Shown piece after piece: positions 7,781 to 14,851 of a stretch of DNA of 30,786 nt. Both the position numbers and the translations under genes were made by a program. The DNA lies in assembly GCA_937906485.1 (NCBI GenBank), contig CALCYB010000082.1:1-30786 (forward strand), written 5' to 3'. The notes below the pieces were generated by a model. The model was not told the DNA's origin. It did no database searches and saw only the letters and a program-made list of their open reading frames with translations. The DNA is from an uncultured Rikenellaceae bacterium. Its GTDB lineage: Bacteria; Bacteroidota; Bacteroidia; Bacteroidales; UBA932. Position 1 is the stretch's first letter. Each line of letters starts with the position of its first letter.

Positions 7781-8751
7781 TCACGATGGCGAAGCCATTT
7801 CAGATAAGCCAAGACCCTCAGACGAATCGGATAATCCTTCGGTAATTGCCGAAGGATTTTTCGTTTTGTCCGCAGGCTCGGTGCATCGTGCAACCGAAGG
7901 ATCTGTTCCACCAGCAAAGCATGCTGCGGCAATACAGCACCACCGCAGTGGCGGTACACCCATTCCAGCATCATCCTGCGTTTGGGCTGATAGAGCACAT
8001 ACGCCTCATAACCGGTCCGGGTACGTTTGAGCCAACGCTCCAGACGGACACGCCAGGATCCTCCCCGGTAAAAATCAGGATCTGCGGTCACATTCCCGGG
8101 GTGGATGCGGTAATGCATCAACGGCTTTGCCAAATCCAGTTTGCGGTCCTCAAATGCCGCCAACAAGCCGATCATCCAATCAAAATACACCAGTTGCTTC
8201 CCAGTGGCCGGATCCAGCAGTTCGCCCGGTCCGGGACGATCGAAGGCCAGGACTCGTTCGACCAAGGAGCGTTTCATCAACAAAGTACAGCCCTGGGAGG
8301 TATGCCCCAATATCGTCCATTTGCCGTCACGGTTATCCTTGCGCGGGGTCAGACTGCACAGCGGCTTCCCGGACACATCTACCGGAAGGGCTCGTGAAGT
8401 AACCAGTTCACAGTCTGCGGCCGAACGCAGGGCATTGAAACTGGCTTGAATCTTGTCCGGCAACCAGACATCGTCCTGGTCGCAAAGCATCACATACGCT
8501 CCCCGGCAAAGCGACATCGCTTTGAAAAAATTATCGTTCACCCCGAGGCCCACATCGTTGAAATAGGGTTTAAGCCGGGGTTCCTCCCGGGCATACTGCT
8601 GCAGAAAACCGACGGTTCCGTCCGTGGATCCATCATCACAGACAATGACCTCCATCGGGGGACATGTTTGCGCAAACAACGAATCCAACTGCGCTTTCAA
8701 GTAACGGATTCCGTTATAGGTGGTCATTGCCACGGAAATCGAAGCATTCAT
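7777..8751 (-). CDS. Family 2 glycosyltransferase, rhamnosyltransferase-like
   Basis: A 324-residue cytosolic GT-A fold enzyme. The N-terminus ISVAMTTYNGIRYLKAQLDS and the nucleotide-binding CDDGSTDGT (about 37-45) are followed by a DxD-like LCDQDDVWLPDK (about 90-101). This pattern is usual for rhamnosyl- and related transferases of O-antigen or exopolysaccharide loci; the donor and acceptor cannot be read from sequence. Its start overlaps the flippase gene by 38 bp, so the two are translationally linked and likely build and export the same glycan. Its last bases overlap lepA tail to tail by 4 bp, and its 3' coding end contains lepA's terminator hairpin. Confidence 0.85.
   Translation of the reverse strand: MNASISVAMTTYNGIRYLKAQLDSLFAQTCPPMEVIVCDDGSTDGTVGFLQQYAREEPRLKPYFNDVGLGVNDNFFKAMSLCRGAYVMLCDQDDVWLPDKIQASFNALRSAADCELVTSRALPVDVSGKPLCSLTPRKDNRDGKWTILGHTSQGCTLLMKRSLVERVLAFDRPGPGELLDPATGKQLVYFDWMIGLLAAFEDRKLDLAKPLMHYRIHPGNVTADPDFYRGGSWRVRLERWLKRTRTGYEAYVLYQPKRRMMLEWVYRHCGGAVLPQHALLVEQILRLHDAPSLRTKRKILRQLPKDYPIRLRVLAYLKWLRHRD
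7833..7868 (+). terminator. Rho-independent terminator of lepA inside the opposing gene
   Basis: A perfect 10-bp inverted repeat, AATCCTTCGG (7833-7842) and CCGAAGGATT (7849-7858), with a 6-nt loop is followed by TTTTCGTTTT. It begins 52 bp after the lepA stop. It lies wholly within the 3' coding region of the convergent glycosyltransferase gene. The T-rich tail is present only on the plus-strand side. Confidence 0.75.
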
Positions 8752-10168
8752 CTAGGACATGTATGAACAGTTCATTTTTTATAATCCACCGGTTGGACAC
8801 CCAGAACCAGATGACGGCAAAGCAGGCACTCAGACCGAAAACCAACCAGACCCTATCGGTAAAGCGCATCAACAAACCCGCCACCAAAGCATAGGGCAAG
8901 GCGCAGAGCAGTTGTCTGAGCAGAAAACCTCCTTCCGACCGGAAGGAAACCAGACCCAGCTTCCTCACTCGCCAACCATAAAACAACGTAACCGCTGTTT
9001 CAGCGACCACCAGCACGCAGGCCGAGCCCAATGCACCCCACGAGCCGACCCAACAGACATTGAGCACAATTCCCAACACACAGCCGATCAGCGAGGCCCA
9101 CAAAACGTCCTTGTCGCGTTTTTGAGGCATGAGTACCTGCACCGAAAGAATCTGTGCCATCCCTACCACAAAGAGCAGGGACAGGATGATCTGCATCGGG
9201 ACAACCGCCCCCTCATAACCCGGACCGGCCAGTATGGCGATCCAACAAGGCGCTCCAGCAATCCCCAGCGCCATCAGGGGGAAACAGATGGTCAACAAGG
9301 TCCGGACGGATTGTCGGATCCAGTGCTCAAAAGCCTCCTGTTCTCCACCTGAAAGCAATGCGCTCATCCTGGGCAGCATCACGGTGGTATATGCCGTATA
9401 GAATCCCATAATCAAGGTATAGACCTTCAGGGCCGTCGTATAATAGCCGACCTGAACATCCCCACAAGTAAATTCCAGGTACAACACATTGAAGGTTGTG
9501 TACATGGAGGTCAGCAAATGGTAGGCACCTAATGAGAAATAAGACTTCAGATAGGGGCGGAAACGGATCTTGCGCCAGGAGAAACGGACGAAACGCCGCG
9601 CATAACAGAGATTGACCAGCGCATTGGCAGCAACCGATCCCACCGTCAGACCGAAATAGAGCACATCATCACCGGGGTTCCTGACCCAGATAAAAATGGA
9701 CGCAGTGTAGAGCAGTTTGATCAGCAGGGTGCGCCAGGCAATGTAGGGAAATTCTTCCAGCCCACGGAACAGCCATTCAACCAGAAAGGTCGTGAAGAGG
9801 AGTTTTCCAGCCCCGACCCAGAGCAGTTCCCGATGTCCGGCCAAAGCCGGCAGCGTCTCTATCAGCACCCCATAGACCAGCAACAGTACAGCCGTACAAA
9901 TCCCGTACAAGGTCAACAGAGAAGAATAGACCTCCTGCAACCGCGCCTTGTTCCCCCGGCAAGCGGCAATCTCCCGAACACCGAGAATCTGGATGCCCAT
10001 TGCTGCGAACAACAGGAAATAATTGACCGCACTGTCCACAAAATTGACCGCCCCAATGCGCTCCACCCCCAGTACACGGGACACATAGGGATAAGTCACC
10101 AACATGATGACATACGTTGACAGGGTCAACAGGGCATTGTAGGAAAAATTTTTGCGTACATTGGTCAT
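8714..10168 (-). CDS. Wzx-like polysaccharide flippase
   Basis: A 484-residue, highly hydrophobic protein with roughly 12-14 membrane helices, starting KNFSYNALLTLSTYVIMLVTYPYVSRVLG, a typical N-terminus of the RfbX/Wzx branch of the MOP superfamily. Such proteins flip undecaprenyl-linked glycans across the inner membrane. Conserved charged and Gly/Pro positions (YPYVSRVLGVERIGAVNF, IQILGVREIA) are in place, and the length is usual for the family. The downstream GT2 gene overlaps its end by 38 bp. It begins 28 bp after a hairpin that looks like the terminator of the upstream lipoprotein gene, so its transcription may come from read-through; I see no good promoter in the short gap. Confidence 0.88.
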   Translation of the reverse strand: MTNVRKNFSYNALLTLSTYVIMLVTYPYVSRVLGVERIGAVNFVDSAVNYFLLFAAMGIQILGVREIAACRGNKARLQEVYSSLLTLYGICTAVLLLVYGVLIETLPALAGHRELLWVGAGKLLFTTFLVEWLFRGLEEFPYIAWRTLLIKLLYTASIFIWVRNPGDDVLYFGLTVGSVAANALVNLCYARRFVRFSWRKIRFRPYLKSYFSLGAYHLLTSMYTTFNVLYLEFTCGDVQVGYYTTALKVYTLIMGFYTAYTTVMLPRMSALLSGGEQEAFEHWIRQSVRTLLTICFPLMALGIAGAPCWIAILAGPGYEGAVVPMQIILSLLFVVGMAQILSVQVLMPQKRDKDVLWASLIGCVLGIVLNVCWVGSWGALGSACVLVVAETAVTLFYGWRVRKLGLVSFRSEGGFLLRQLLCALPYALVAGLLMRFTDRVWLVFGLSACFAVIWFWVSNRWIIKNELFIHVLDECFDFRGNDHL

Positions 10169-10192
10169 GACTCGTCAGTGCATGGATTGAAA

Positions 10193-10238
10193 GCAAACGG
10201 GACCAACTCCCAGCAATTGCCAAAGAGCCGATCCCGTT
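10193..10238 (-). terminator. Terminator or attenuator hairpin after the OmpA/TPR lipoprotein gene
   Basis: On the minus strand AACGGGATCGGCTC (10238-10225) can pair over 14 positions with GAGTTGGTCCCGTT (10209-10196), with three G-U wobbles and a 15-nt loop, followed by TTTGC. The wobbles become A-C mismatches in the opposite strand, so the structure is strong only in minus-strand RNA. It starts 36 bp after the lipoprotein stop and ends 28 bp before the flippase start. Confidence 0.6.
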
Positions 10239-10273
10239 CTGTTATTCGTTCGTAGTGTTGCTACAAATAGTTG

Positions 10274-11923
10274 CTATCGAATTTTGGCAAATTCAATGTC
10301 GTTTTGAGCACGTTCTGCCAAAGCTTCGTTCTTGCAGGCTTTTTCCAATTCTGCTTTTGCATCATTTACTTGGCCTTGACGGGCATAAACGATGGCTTTC
10401 AGGTATGACATCTTCGGGCAAGCGTGAGTACCTACTGCCAATGCTTGTTGCAGGTCACCAACGAGGATGTAAGCCAAAGCTTCGTTGTGGTGTCCTTGAC
10501 CTTTGAGGTTGGCAGCAGCTGAACGATAGTTGCCGTTGAGGATATCCAGAACGCCCAGGTTGTAACGGGCTTCTTTCAAGCTTGATTTTGCAAATGCGTC
10601 TGCTGCTTCTGCATTATTGCCTGCACGCAGAGCAATAACACCCAAGGTATTGTAGTAGTAACCGTCTTTTTGAGCCACGCTGTTCAGAGCAGCTGCAGCT
10701 TCCATGTTCTTGCCTTGAGCCAACAATGCAACGGCTTTGTTCACTTTAGCACGGTCGCTGCCGTATTTGCTGATGGCTTGATTATAGATACCGATCTTCA
10801 CTTCCAGATCTTTCACCAGAGATGCCGTGCGCAACAATGCTTCTTCATCCAGCTGTTCGATGTTGCTGTTCACCAGTTCCAACAATTCACCATCGCTGTA
10901 GTTTTTGAATTCGATGTTGGCGATGAAACGTGCACGACGCAATTGAGGGAGAATTTCTTTAGCCAAAGTGGTGTAAACACGGGACATGTTTTTGATTTCG
11001 CGTTCGCGAACCATCGGATCGCTGTACATTTGGAGAACACGCAAGATCAATTCCTTGTCTTCGATGCTGGAGTTGCGTACCAGCTCTTGGAAACCGGCCC
11101 AGTCTTCAGCAACGGTTTCGCTGTTCACGGGAACATCCAATTTGGCATTCTTGTTCAAAGTACGTTCGTATGCACGGAGAGCGGTTGCAGAACGTTTTTC
11201 AGCCAATTTGGCATTTTGGTCTTCCTTACCATCGGGAGAAGCATAGGAGATGATGTCGGTTCCGACAACAGAACGGCGTTCATCTTGGGATACTTCAACC
11301 AGGAAATCTTGGAAAGCCTTGATGTCTTCGCTCTTGAGTTCCGAATTGCGGACAGTTGCGCTGTTGATCAGGTACAGGATTTGAGCCTCAGTTTGTTCGT
11401 TGATAACGGGTTGGTATGCATCGGGAGCATAAGCCAAAGAACCTTCGGCACCTACAAGCATGTAAGTGGTATTGGCACCGTCAGCCACCTTCACCGGAGT
11501 GGTGAAAGGAATGCGTTTATCCTTGTGCAATACCGTCATGCGAAGTTCCAGATGGCTGTTTTCCATACCGGGCACATAATCAAAAGAAAGTTGACGGGAA
11601 ACTTGTCCACCAGCTTCGGCTACGGTAATGTAGTTGTCAGCGACATCTTCACCTTGCAACATGATGACTTCGCCCAGGACTTCTCCTCCATTGTAAACAA
11701 TGACAGGTTGAACTTCCACAACAGCCTTCGGATGGAAGAAATCTGCCGGAAAAGCGACAGTAATGGCGGCGTTGATCTTACCGGCAACAACTTCCAGTAC
11801 TTGGGGATCACATTGAACTGACAATTGTTCGGCTTTCTCCGCCATTTTTGCAGGATTACCGCAAGACGGAACGATCATTGCAATCAAAGCCAAAGACAAA
11901 ACTTTTTGAAACAATCTTCTCAT
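10274..11923 (-). CDS. OmpA-like/TPR outer-membrane lipoprotein
   Basis: A 549-residue protein with a signal peptide and lipobox-like IVPSC (Cys21). Residues about 30-180 look beta-rich. A segment at about 200-255 (DFLVEVSQDERRSVVG... then ISYASPDGKEDQNAKLAEKRS) resembles the OmpA-like peptidoglycan-associated region (GYASPxG...N..LSxxRA). Residues about 370-545 are TPR-like helices rich in Ala (AVALLAQGKNMEAAAALNSV, YNTLGVIALRAGNNAEAADAFAKS, YNLGVLDILNGNYRSAAANL). Arg codons sampled in the body of the gene are CGT, unlike the CGG/CGC-rich neighbours, suggesting high expression. It has a consensus promoter and its own terminator-like hairpin. Predicted role: an abundant outer-membrane, peptidoglycan-linked lipoprotein; the exact function is unknown. 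Confidence 0.72.
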   Translation of the reverse strand: MRRLFQKVLSLALIAMIVPSCGNPAKMAEKAEQLSVQCDPQVLEVVAGKINAAITVAFPADFFHPKAVVEVQPVIVYNGGEVLGEVIMLQGEDVADNYITVAEAGGQVSRQLSFDYVPGMENSHLELRMTVLHKDKRIPFTTPVKVADGANTTYMLVGAEGSLAYAPDAYQPVINEQTEAQILYLINSATVRNSELKSEDIKAFQDFLVEVSQDERRSVVGTDIISYASPDGKEDQNAKLAEKRSATALRAYERTLNKNAKLDVPVNSETVAEDWAGFQELVRNSSIEDKELILRVLQMYSDPMVREREIKNMSRVYTTLAKEILPQLRRARFIANIEFKNYSDGELLELVNSNIEQLDEEALLRTASLVKDLEVKIGIYNQAISKYGSDRAKVNKAVALLAQGKNMEAAAALNSVAQKDGYYYNTLGVIALRAGNNAEAADAFAKSSLKEARYNLGVLDILNGNYRSAAANLKGQGHHNEALAYILVGDLQQALAVGTHACPKMSYLKAIVYARQGQVNDAKAELEKACKNEALAERAQNDIEFAKIR

Positions 11924-11974
11924 TTTAATTCGTTTATTTTAAGTATTCTTAGATTTGATACTATAATATTCGCG

Positions 11975-12007
11975 CAAATATAAACAAACTTTTCGTAACT
12001 TTGCAAA
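11975..12007 (-). promoter_or_regulatory. Promoter of the OmpA/TPR lipoprotein gene
   Basis: On the minus strand TTTG at 12007-12004, a 21-bp spacer, and TATATTTG at 11982-11975, an exact -7 consensus. The lipoprotein ATG is at 11923, giving a leader of about 45 nt that is very A/T-rich, as seen for strongly expressed genes in this phylum. The -33 element lies directly against the -7 box of the divergent gene. Confidence 0.68.
11996..12003 (+). promoter_or_regulatory. Likely -7 box of the sigma-54 activator operon
   Basis: TAACTTTG matches TAnnTTTG exactly and ends 6 bp before the ATG at 12010, so transcription would start at or next to the start codon. No good TTTG lies about 20 bp upstream (the bases there are TTCGCG), so the -33 element is weak or absent. 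Confidence 0.5.
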
Positions 12008-12009
12008 AT

Positions 12010-13221
12010 ATGGATAACATTCAAAACATAAAAAACAGATTCGGTATCATCGGAAACGATCCTCGCCTGAATGCTGCCTTGGACAAAGCGCAGCAGATAG
12101 CACCGACCGACCTCTCCGTACTGATTACCGGGGAGAGTGGGGTCGGAAAGGAGGTCATCCCTCGTATCATCCATGCTTATAGTCCGAGAAAACACGGACC
12201 CTATATCGCCATCAACTGCGGAGCCATTCCCGAAGGCACCATCGATTCCGAACTCTTCGGCCACGAAAAAGGTGCATTTACCGGTGCAAATGACTCCCGA
12301 AAAGGATATTTTGAAGTAGCCAACAACGGAACAATCTTTCTGGACGAAGTCGGCGAACTGCCGCTGGGCACCCAGACCCGACTGCTGCGTGTGCTGGAAA
12401 CCGGCGAATTCATCCGGGTCGGCTCCTCAAAGACCCAACGGACCAATGTGCGCGTCATTGCAGCCACCAACATCAATTTTGCACGAGCCATCCGGCAAGG
12501 CAAGTTCCGGGAAGACCTTTATTACCGGCTCAACGCCATTCCGATTTTTCTGCCGCCGCTTCGCGAACGCAAGGGCGACATTCACCAGCTGTTCCGGAAA
12601 TTTGCCCTGGATTTTGCGGAAAAATACCGGATGCCCGCTGCCCGGCTTACGGAGGATGCCGTACGGGTCCTGACGGAATACCGCTGGCCCGGCAATGTGC
12701 GTGAATTGAAAAACATTGCGGAACAGATCTCCATCCTGGAAGAAAACCGGCAGGTCAATGCCGATACCCTGCGCAGCTACCTGCCCAAAGAGGGGCCGGA
12801 ACTGCTGCCCGTCTGCCAGGGCGAGACAAACGGTACTGACGGACTCAGTGACCGGGATATCATCTTCAAGATTCTGTTCCAGCTGCGGGAAGAAGTCAAT
12901 GATCTCAAAGCACGGGTATATGGAGCCAATGTGGCCGTCTCTACTCCCAACCTGACTCCTGCCGCCGGCAAATTGCTGGAAGAACACCAGGAAGAAGAAG
13001 AAATCGCAGTGGAAGAAGTGGAGATCCAACCGGTAGCAGCGGAGGAAGTGAGAGAAGACCTCAACATTCAGGAGAATGCCCGTCAACTCATCCTGCATGC
13101 CCTGCAGAAGCACAACGGAAAACGCAAGGCTGCCGCAGAAGAATTGGGCATTTCTGAGCGTACCCTGTACCGCAAGCTCGCCTCGCTGGGATTATTGGAT
13201 GAAATCAAGAACAAGAAATAA
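12010..13221 (+). CDS. Sigma-54-dependent transcriptional activator without receiver domain
   Basis: A 403-residue protein from the ATG at 12010 (an upstream TTG is in frame but unlikely). The AAA+ domain spans about 15-240: Walker A GESGVGKE (about 43-50), the sigma-54 contact loop GAFTGA (about 93-98), Walker B IFLDEVGELP (about 113-122), the arginine-finger region and RWPGNVRELKN. A long acidic linker (about 325-355) precedes a Fis-type helix-turn-helix at about 360-400 (NGKRKAAAEELGISERTLYRKLASLG). There is no N-terminal receiver, GAF or PAS domain, so activity is probably set by level, partner proteins or a constitutive state. It is the first gene of an lptE-secG operon; the lptE ATG follows its stop by 1 bp. 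In related genomes miaB often precedes this gene, but here a divergent lipoprotein gene does. Confidence 0.92.
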   Translation: MDNIQNIKNRFGIIGNDPRLNAALDKAQQIAPTDLSVLITGESGVGKEVIPRIIHAYSPRKHGPYIAINCGAIPEGTIDSELFGHEKGAFTGANDSRKGYFEVANNGTIFLDEVGELPLGTQTRLLRVLETGEFIRVGSSKTQRTNVRVIAATNINFARAIRQGKFREDLYYRLNAIPIFLPPLRERKGDIHQLFRKFALDFAEKYRMPAARLTEDAVRVLTEYRWPGNVRELKNIAEQISILEENRQVNADTLRSYLPKEGPELLPVCQGETNGTDGLSDRDIIFKILFQLREEVNDLKARVYGANVAVSTPNLTPAAGKLLEEHQEEEEIAVEEVEIQPVAAEEVREDLNIQENARQLILHALQKHNGKRKAAAEELGISERTLYRKLASLGLLDEIKNKK

Positions 13222-13222
13222 C

Positions 13223-13732
13223 ATGAAAAACCGGAAACCTTTCTTTTGGTTATTGATTCCGATGCTGGCAAGTCTGTCAGCCTGCGGCATCTATTCCTTT
13301 TCAGGAACCTCCATCAAACCGGATGTAAAAACCTGCGAAGTGGAATACTTTGTCAACAAAGCCATGCAGGTCAACCCGGCCCTGGCCAACGAATTGACCG
13401 AAGCATTGATTGACAAATACCAGAAACTGACAACTTTGGACATCGTCAACGACAATGGGGACCTGACGGTATATGGTGAGATTACCAACTATGACCTGCG
13501 CCCGATGGCAGTAACGGCAGACGAAGTCGCCAGCCAGACCCGCCTGACCATTTCGCTCAAACTTTATTATACCAACCGGTTACACCCCGAAGAAGATTTT
13601 GAGAAAAGTTTCTCTGCCTATCAGGATTTTGACTCCAGCCAAGCCTTTGATGCCGTGGAAAGTACCCTCGTGAGCGACATCATCGAAATCCTGGTTGAAG
13701 ATATCTTCAATGCCACCGTCGCCAACTGGTAA
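13223..13732 (+). CDS. lptE: LPS-assembly lipoprotein LptE
   Basis: A 169-residue lipoprotein: signal peptide with lipobox LSAC (Cys21), followed by the GIYSFSGTSI motif characteristic of Bacteroidota LptE. The remainder alternates strands and helices (VEYFVNKAMQVNPALANELTEALIDKY, DLTVYGEITNYDL, ISLKLYYTN). LptE plugs the LptD barrel and guides LPS into the outer leaflet of the outer membrane. Start choice: the ATG at 13223 lies 1 bp after the preceding stop and gives a proper signal peptide; the open frame extends upstream only into the activator gene. The next gene starts 12 bp after the stop. Confidence 0.85.
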   Translation: MKNRKPFFWLLIPMLASLSACGIYSFSGTSIKPDVKTCEVEYFVNKAMQVNPALANELTEALIDKYQKLTTLDIVNDNGDLTVYGEITNYDLRPMAVTADEVASQTRLTISLKLYYTNRLHPEEDFEKSFSAYQDFDSSQAFDAVESTLVSDIIEILVEDIFNATVANW

Positions 13733-13744
13733 ACTACCCTTGTC

Positions 13745-14350
13745 ATGGAATCGTTGGAAACATTGGATCTCAATCAGCTTGAAGAACTGATCCGCCGCTA
13801 CCCCTGGTTTACCTTGGCACGACGGGAATATTTCCTGCGCCTGAGCAAAATGGGCACCGAATACACCGAAGAAGGCATCTCCAAAGTGGCACTGTACCTG
13901 TCTACACGTACTTGTCTGTACAAACTCCTGTCCGCCTCTCGCAAGGAGGCCCGGCAAACGGAATATGCACCCATTCCCCTGAACACCGATTTCTCTTTGC
14001 CGGAACCGGAACCCGTACCCACTCAAAAGCCCAAAATTGTAGTGGTTGGCGGTGATTATTTCAGCCGCGAAGACTTCGAGCAATTGAACAAGACCAAAGG
14101 TGAATCATCAGAGCCCTTAAAGCAGATTACCCGCCAGAATACCCAAAAGAGGGAGGCCATGGCTCCGTTAAACCTGGACGATCCTGGTTTCTTTGATGAA
14201 GATTTCTACACCGAGACGTTGGGAAAAATCTATGCAGAACAAGGCTTTTCTCAAAGAGCCCTTGAGGTTTATGAAAAACTTATTTTGTTATATCCGGAAA
14301 AAAGTGCTTACTTTGCAGCCCTTATTGAAGAAATAAAAAAACATTTATAG
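13745..14350 (+). CDS. Uncharacterised TPR-like protein between lptE and secG
   Basis: A 201-residue, soluble-looking protein with no signal peptide. The N-terminal helices (LDLNQLEELIRRYPWFTLARREYFLRLSK) follow the short LxxLIxxYPYFxxAR pattern seen at this operon position in Bacteroidota. A Pro-rich, polar middle (about 75-145) looks disordered. The C-terminus (about 150-198) contains one TPR-like hairpin (ETLGKIYAEQGFSQRALEVY, then EKLILLYPEKSAYFAALIEE). It sits 12 bp after lptE and 4 bp before secG, so it is co-transcribed with LPS-export and secretion genes. I infer a cytosolic or membrane-peripheral adaptor; no enzymatic motif is visible. Confidence 0.7.
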   Translation: MESLETLDLNQLEELIRRYPWFTLARREYFLRLSKMGTEYTEEGISKVALYLSTRTCLYKLLSASRKEARQTEYAPIPLNTDFSLPEPEPVPTQKPKIVVVGGDYFSREDFEQLNKTKGESSEPLKQITRQNTQKREAMAPLNLDDPGFFDEDFYTETLGKIYAEQGFSQRALEVYEKLILLYPEKSAYFAALIEEIKKHL

Positions 14351-14354
14351 GAAT

Positions 14355-14711
14355 ATGTATACTGTTATCTCCATTCTGATCATCATCGCCAGCATCCTGC
14401 TGACCCTCGTGGTATTGATTCAGAACTCCAAAGGCGGCGGATTGGCTGCTAACTTTGCATCTGGAAATCAAACATTTGGCGTTCGTCAGACCGCAGATTT
14501 CCTGGAAAAAACAACTTGGACCCTGGCTATCGTGATCCTGGTACTTTGCGTAGCTGCTACCGCTTTTATCTCCACCGGCTCCGACAACAGCGAATCAGCT
14601 GTCCAACAACGGTTGGAACAAGCCGCTCCCCAAGTCACTCCGGATTTTGGCCTGCTTCCCCAAGAAGGTGATGCAACCACTCCCGATCCGACAGCAACTC
14701 CGGAAAACTAA
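14355..14711 (+). CDS. secG: Preprotein translocase subunit SecG
   Basis: A 118-residue protein with two membrane helices, about 3-22 (VISILIIIASILLTLVVLIQ) and 55-75 (WTLAIVILVLCVAATAFI), separated by the SecG cytoplasmic loop NSKGGGLAANFASGNQTFG. SecG assists SecYE translocation. The C-terminal tail is rich in Pro/Thr/Asp, as is common in this phylum. It is the last gene of the sigma-54 activator/lptE operon and is followed by a strong terminator at 14731. Confidence 0.93.
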   Translation: MYTVISILIIIASILLTLVVLIQNSKGGGLAANFASGNQTFGVRQTADFLEKTTWTLAIVILVLCVAATAFISTGSDNSESAVQQRLEQAAPQVTPDFGLLPQEGDATTPDPTATPEN

Positions 14712-14730
14712 AAAACAGTCAACGAGTTAC

Positions 14731-14768
14731 AAGCCGATTGCGTTCAAAAACCAATCGGTTTTTTTATT
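14731..14768 (+). terminator. Rho-independent terminator after secG
   Basis: AAGCCGATTG (14731-14740) pairs with CAATCGGTTT (14752-14761; one G-U pair), with an 11-nt loop, followed by a long T tract. It closes the sigma-54 activator/lptE/secG operon. Confidence 0.82.
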
Positions 14769-14774
14769 TTTTAT

Positions 14775-14795
14775 GTACTTTGTCTTGCAAGGTAC
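14775..14795. promoter_or_regulatory. Imperfect dyad, candidate PadR operator
   Basis: GTACTTTGT (14775-14783) and GCAAGGTAC (14787-14795) form an inverted repeat around a 3-nt centre, with two wobble positions. The TTG of the -33 box (14785-14787) lies inside it, so a bound repressor would block the PspC-PadR-PspC promoter. PadR proteins bind short dyads with GTAC/ATGT-type arms; the match to this PadR is inferred. Confidence 0.5.
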
Positions 14796-14816
14796 TAAAT
14801 TTTATTTATATCTTTG
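14785..14816 (+). promoter_or_regulatory. Promoter of the PspC-PadR-PspC operon
   Basis: TTG at 14785-14787, a 21-bp spacer, and TATCTTTG at 14809-14816 (exact TAnnTTTG). The first start codon is at 14852. The -33 element is embedded in the dyad at 14775-14795. The gap between secG and this operon (14712-14851) holds only the terminator, this promoter and the dyad. Confidence 0.68.
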
Positions 14817-14851
14817 CATTCAGAAATACTATACAAATTAAAACTACTCGT

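Noticed and set aside
12001..12009. TTG start for the sigma-54 activator, three codons upstream of the ATG.
   Set aside because: It overlaps the -7 promoter box, and the ATG at 12010 gives a normal N-terminus.
13745..13895. TGGCAC motifs (for example near 13815 and 13887) as sigma-54 -24 elements.
   Set aside because: None of those examined has TTGC at the right spacing, and they lie inside coding sequence.
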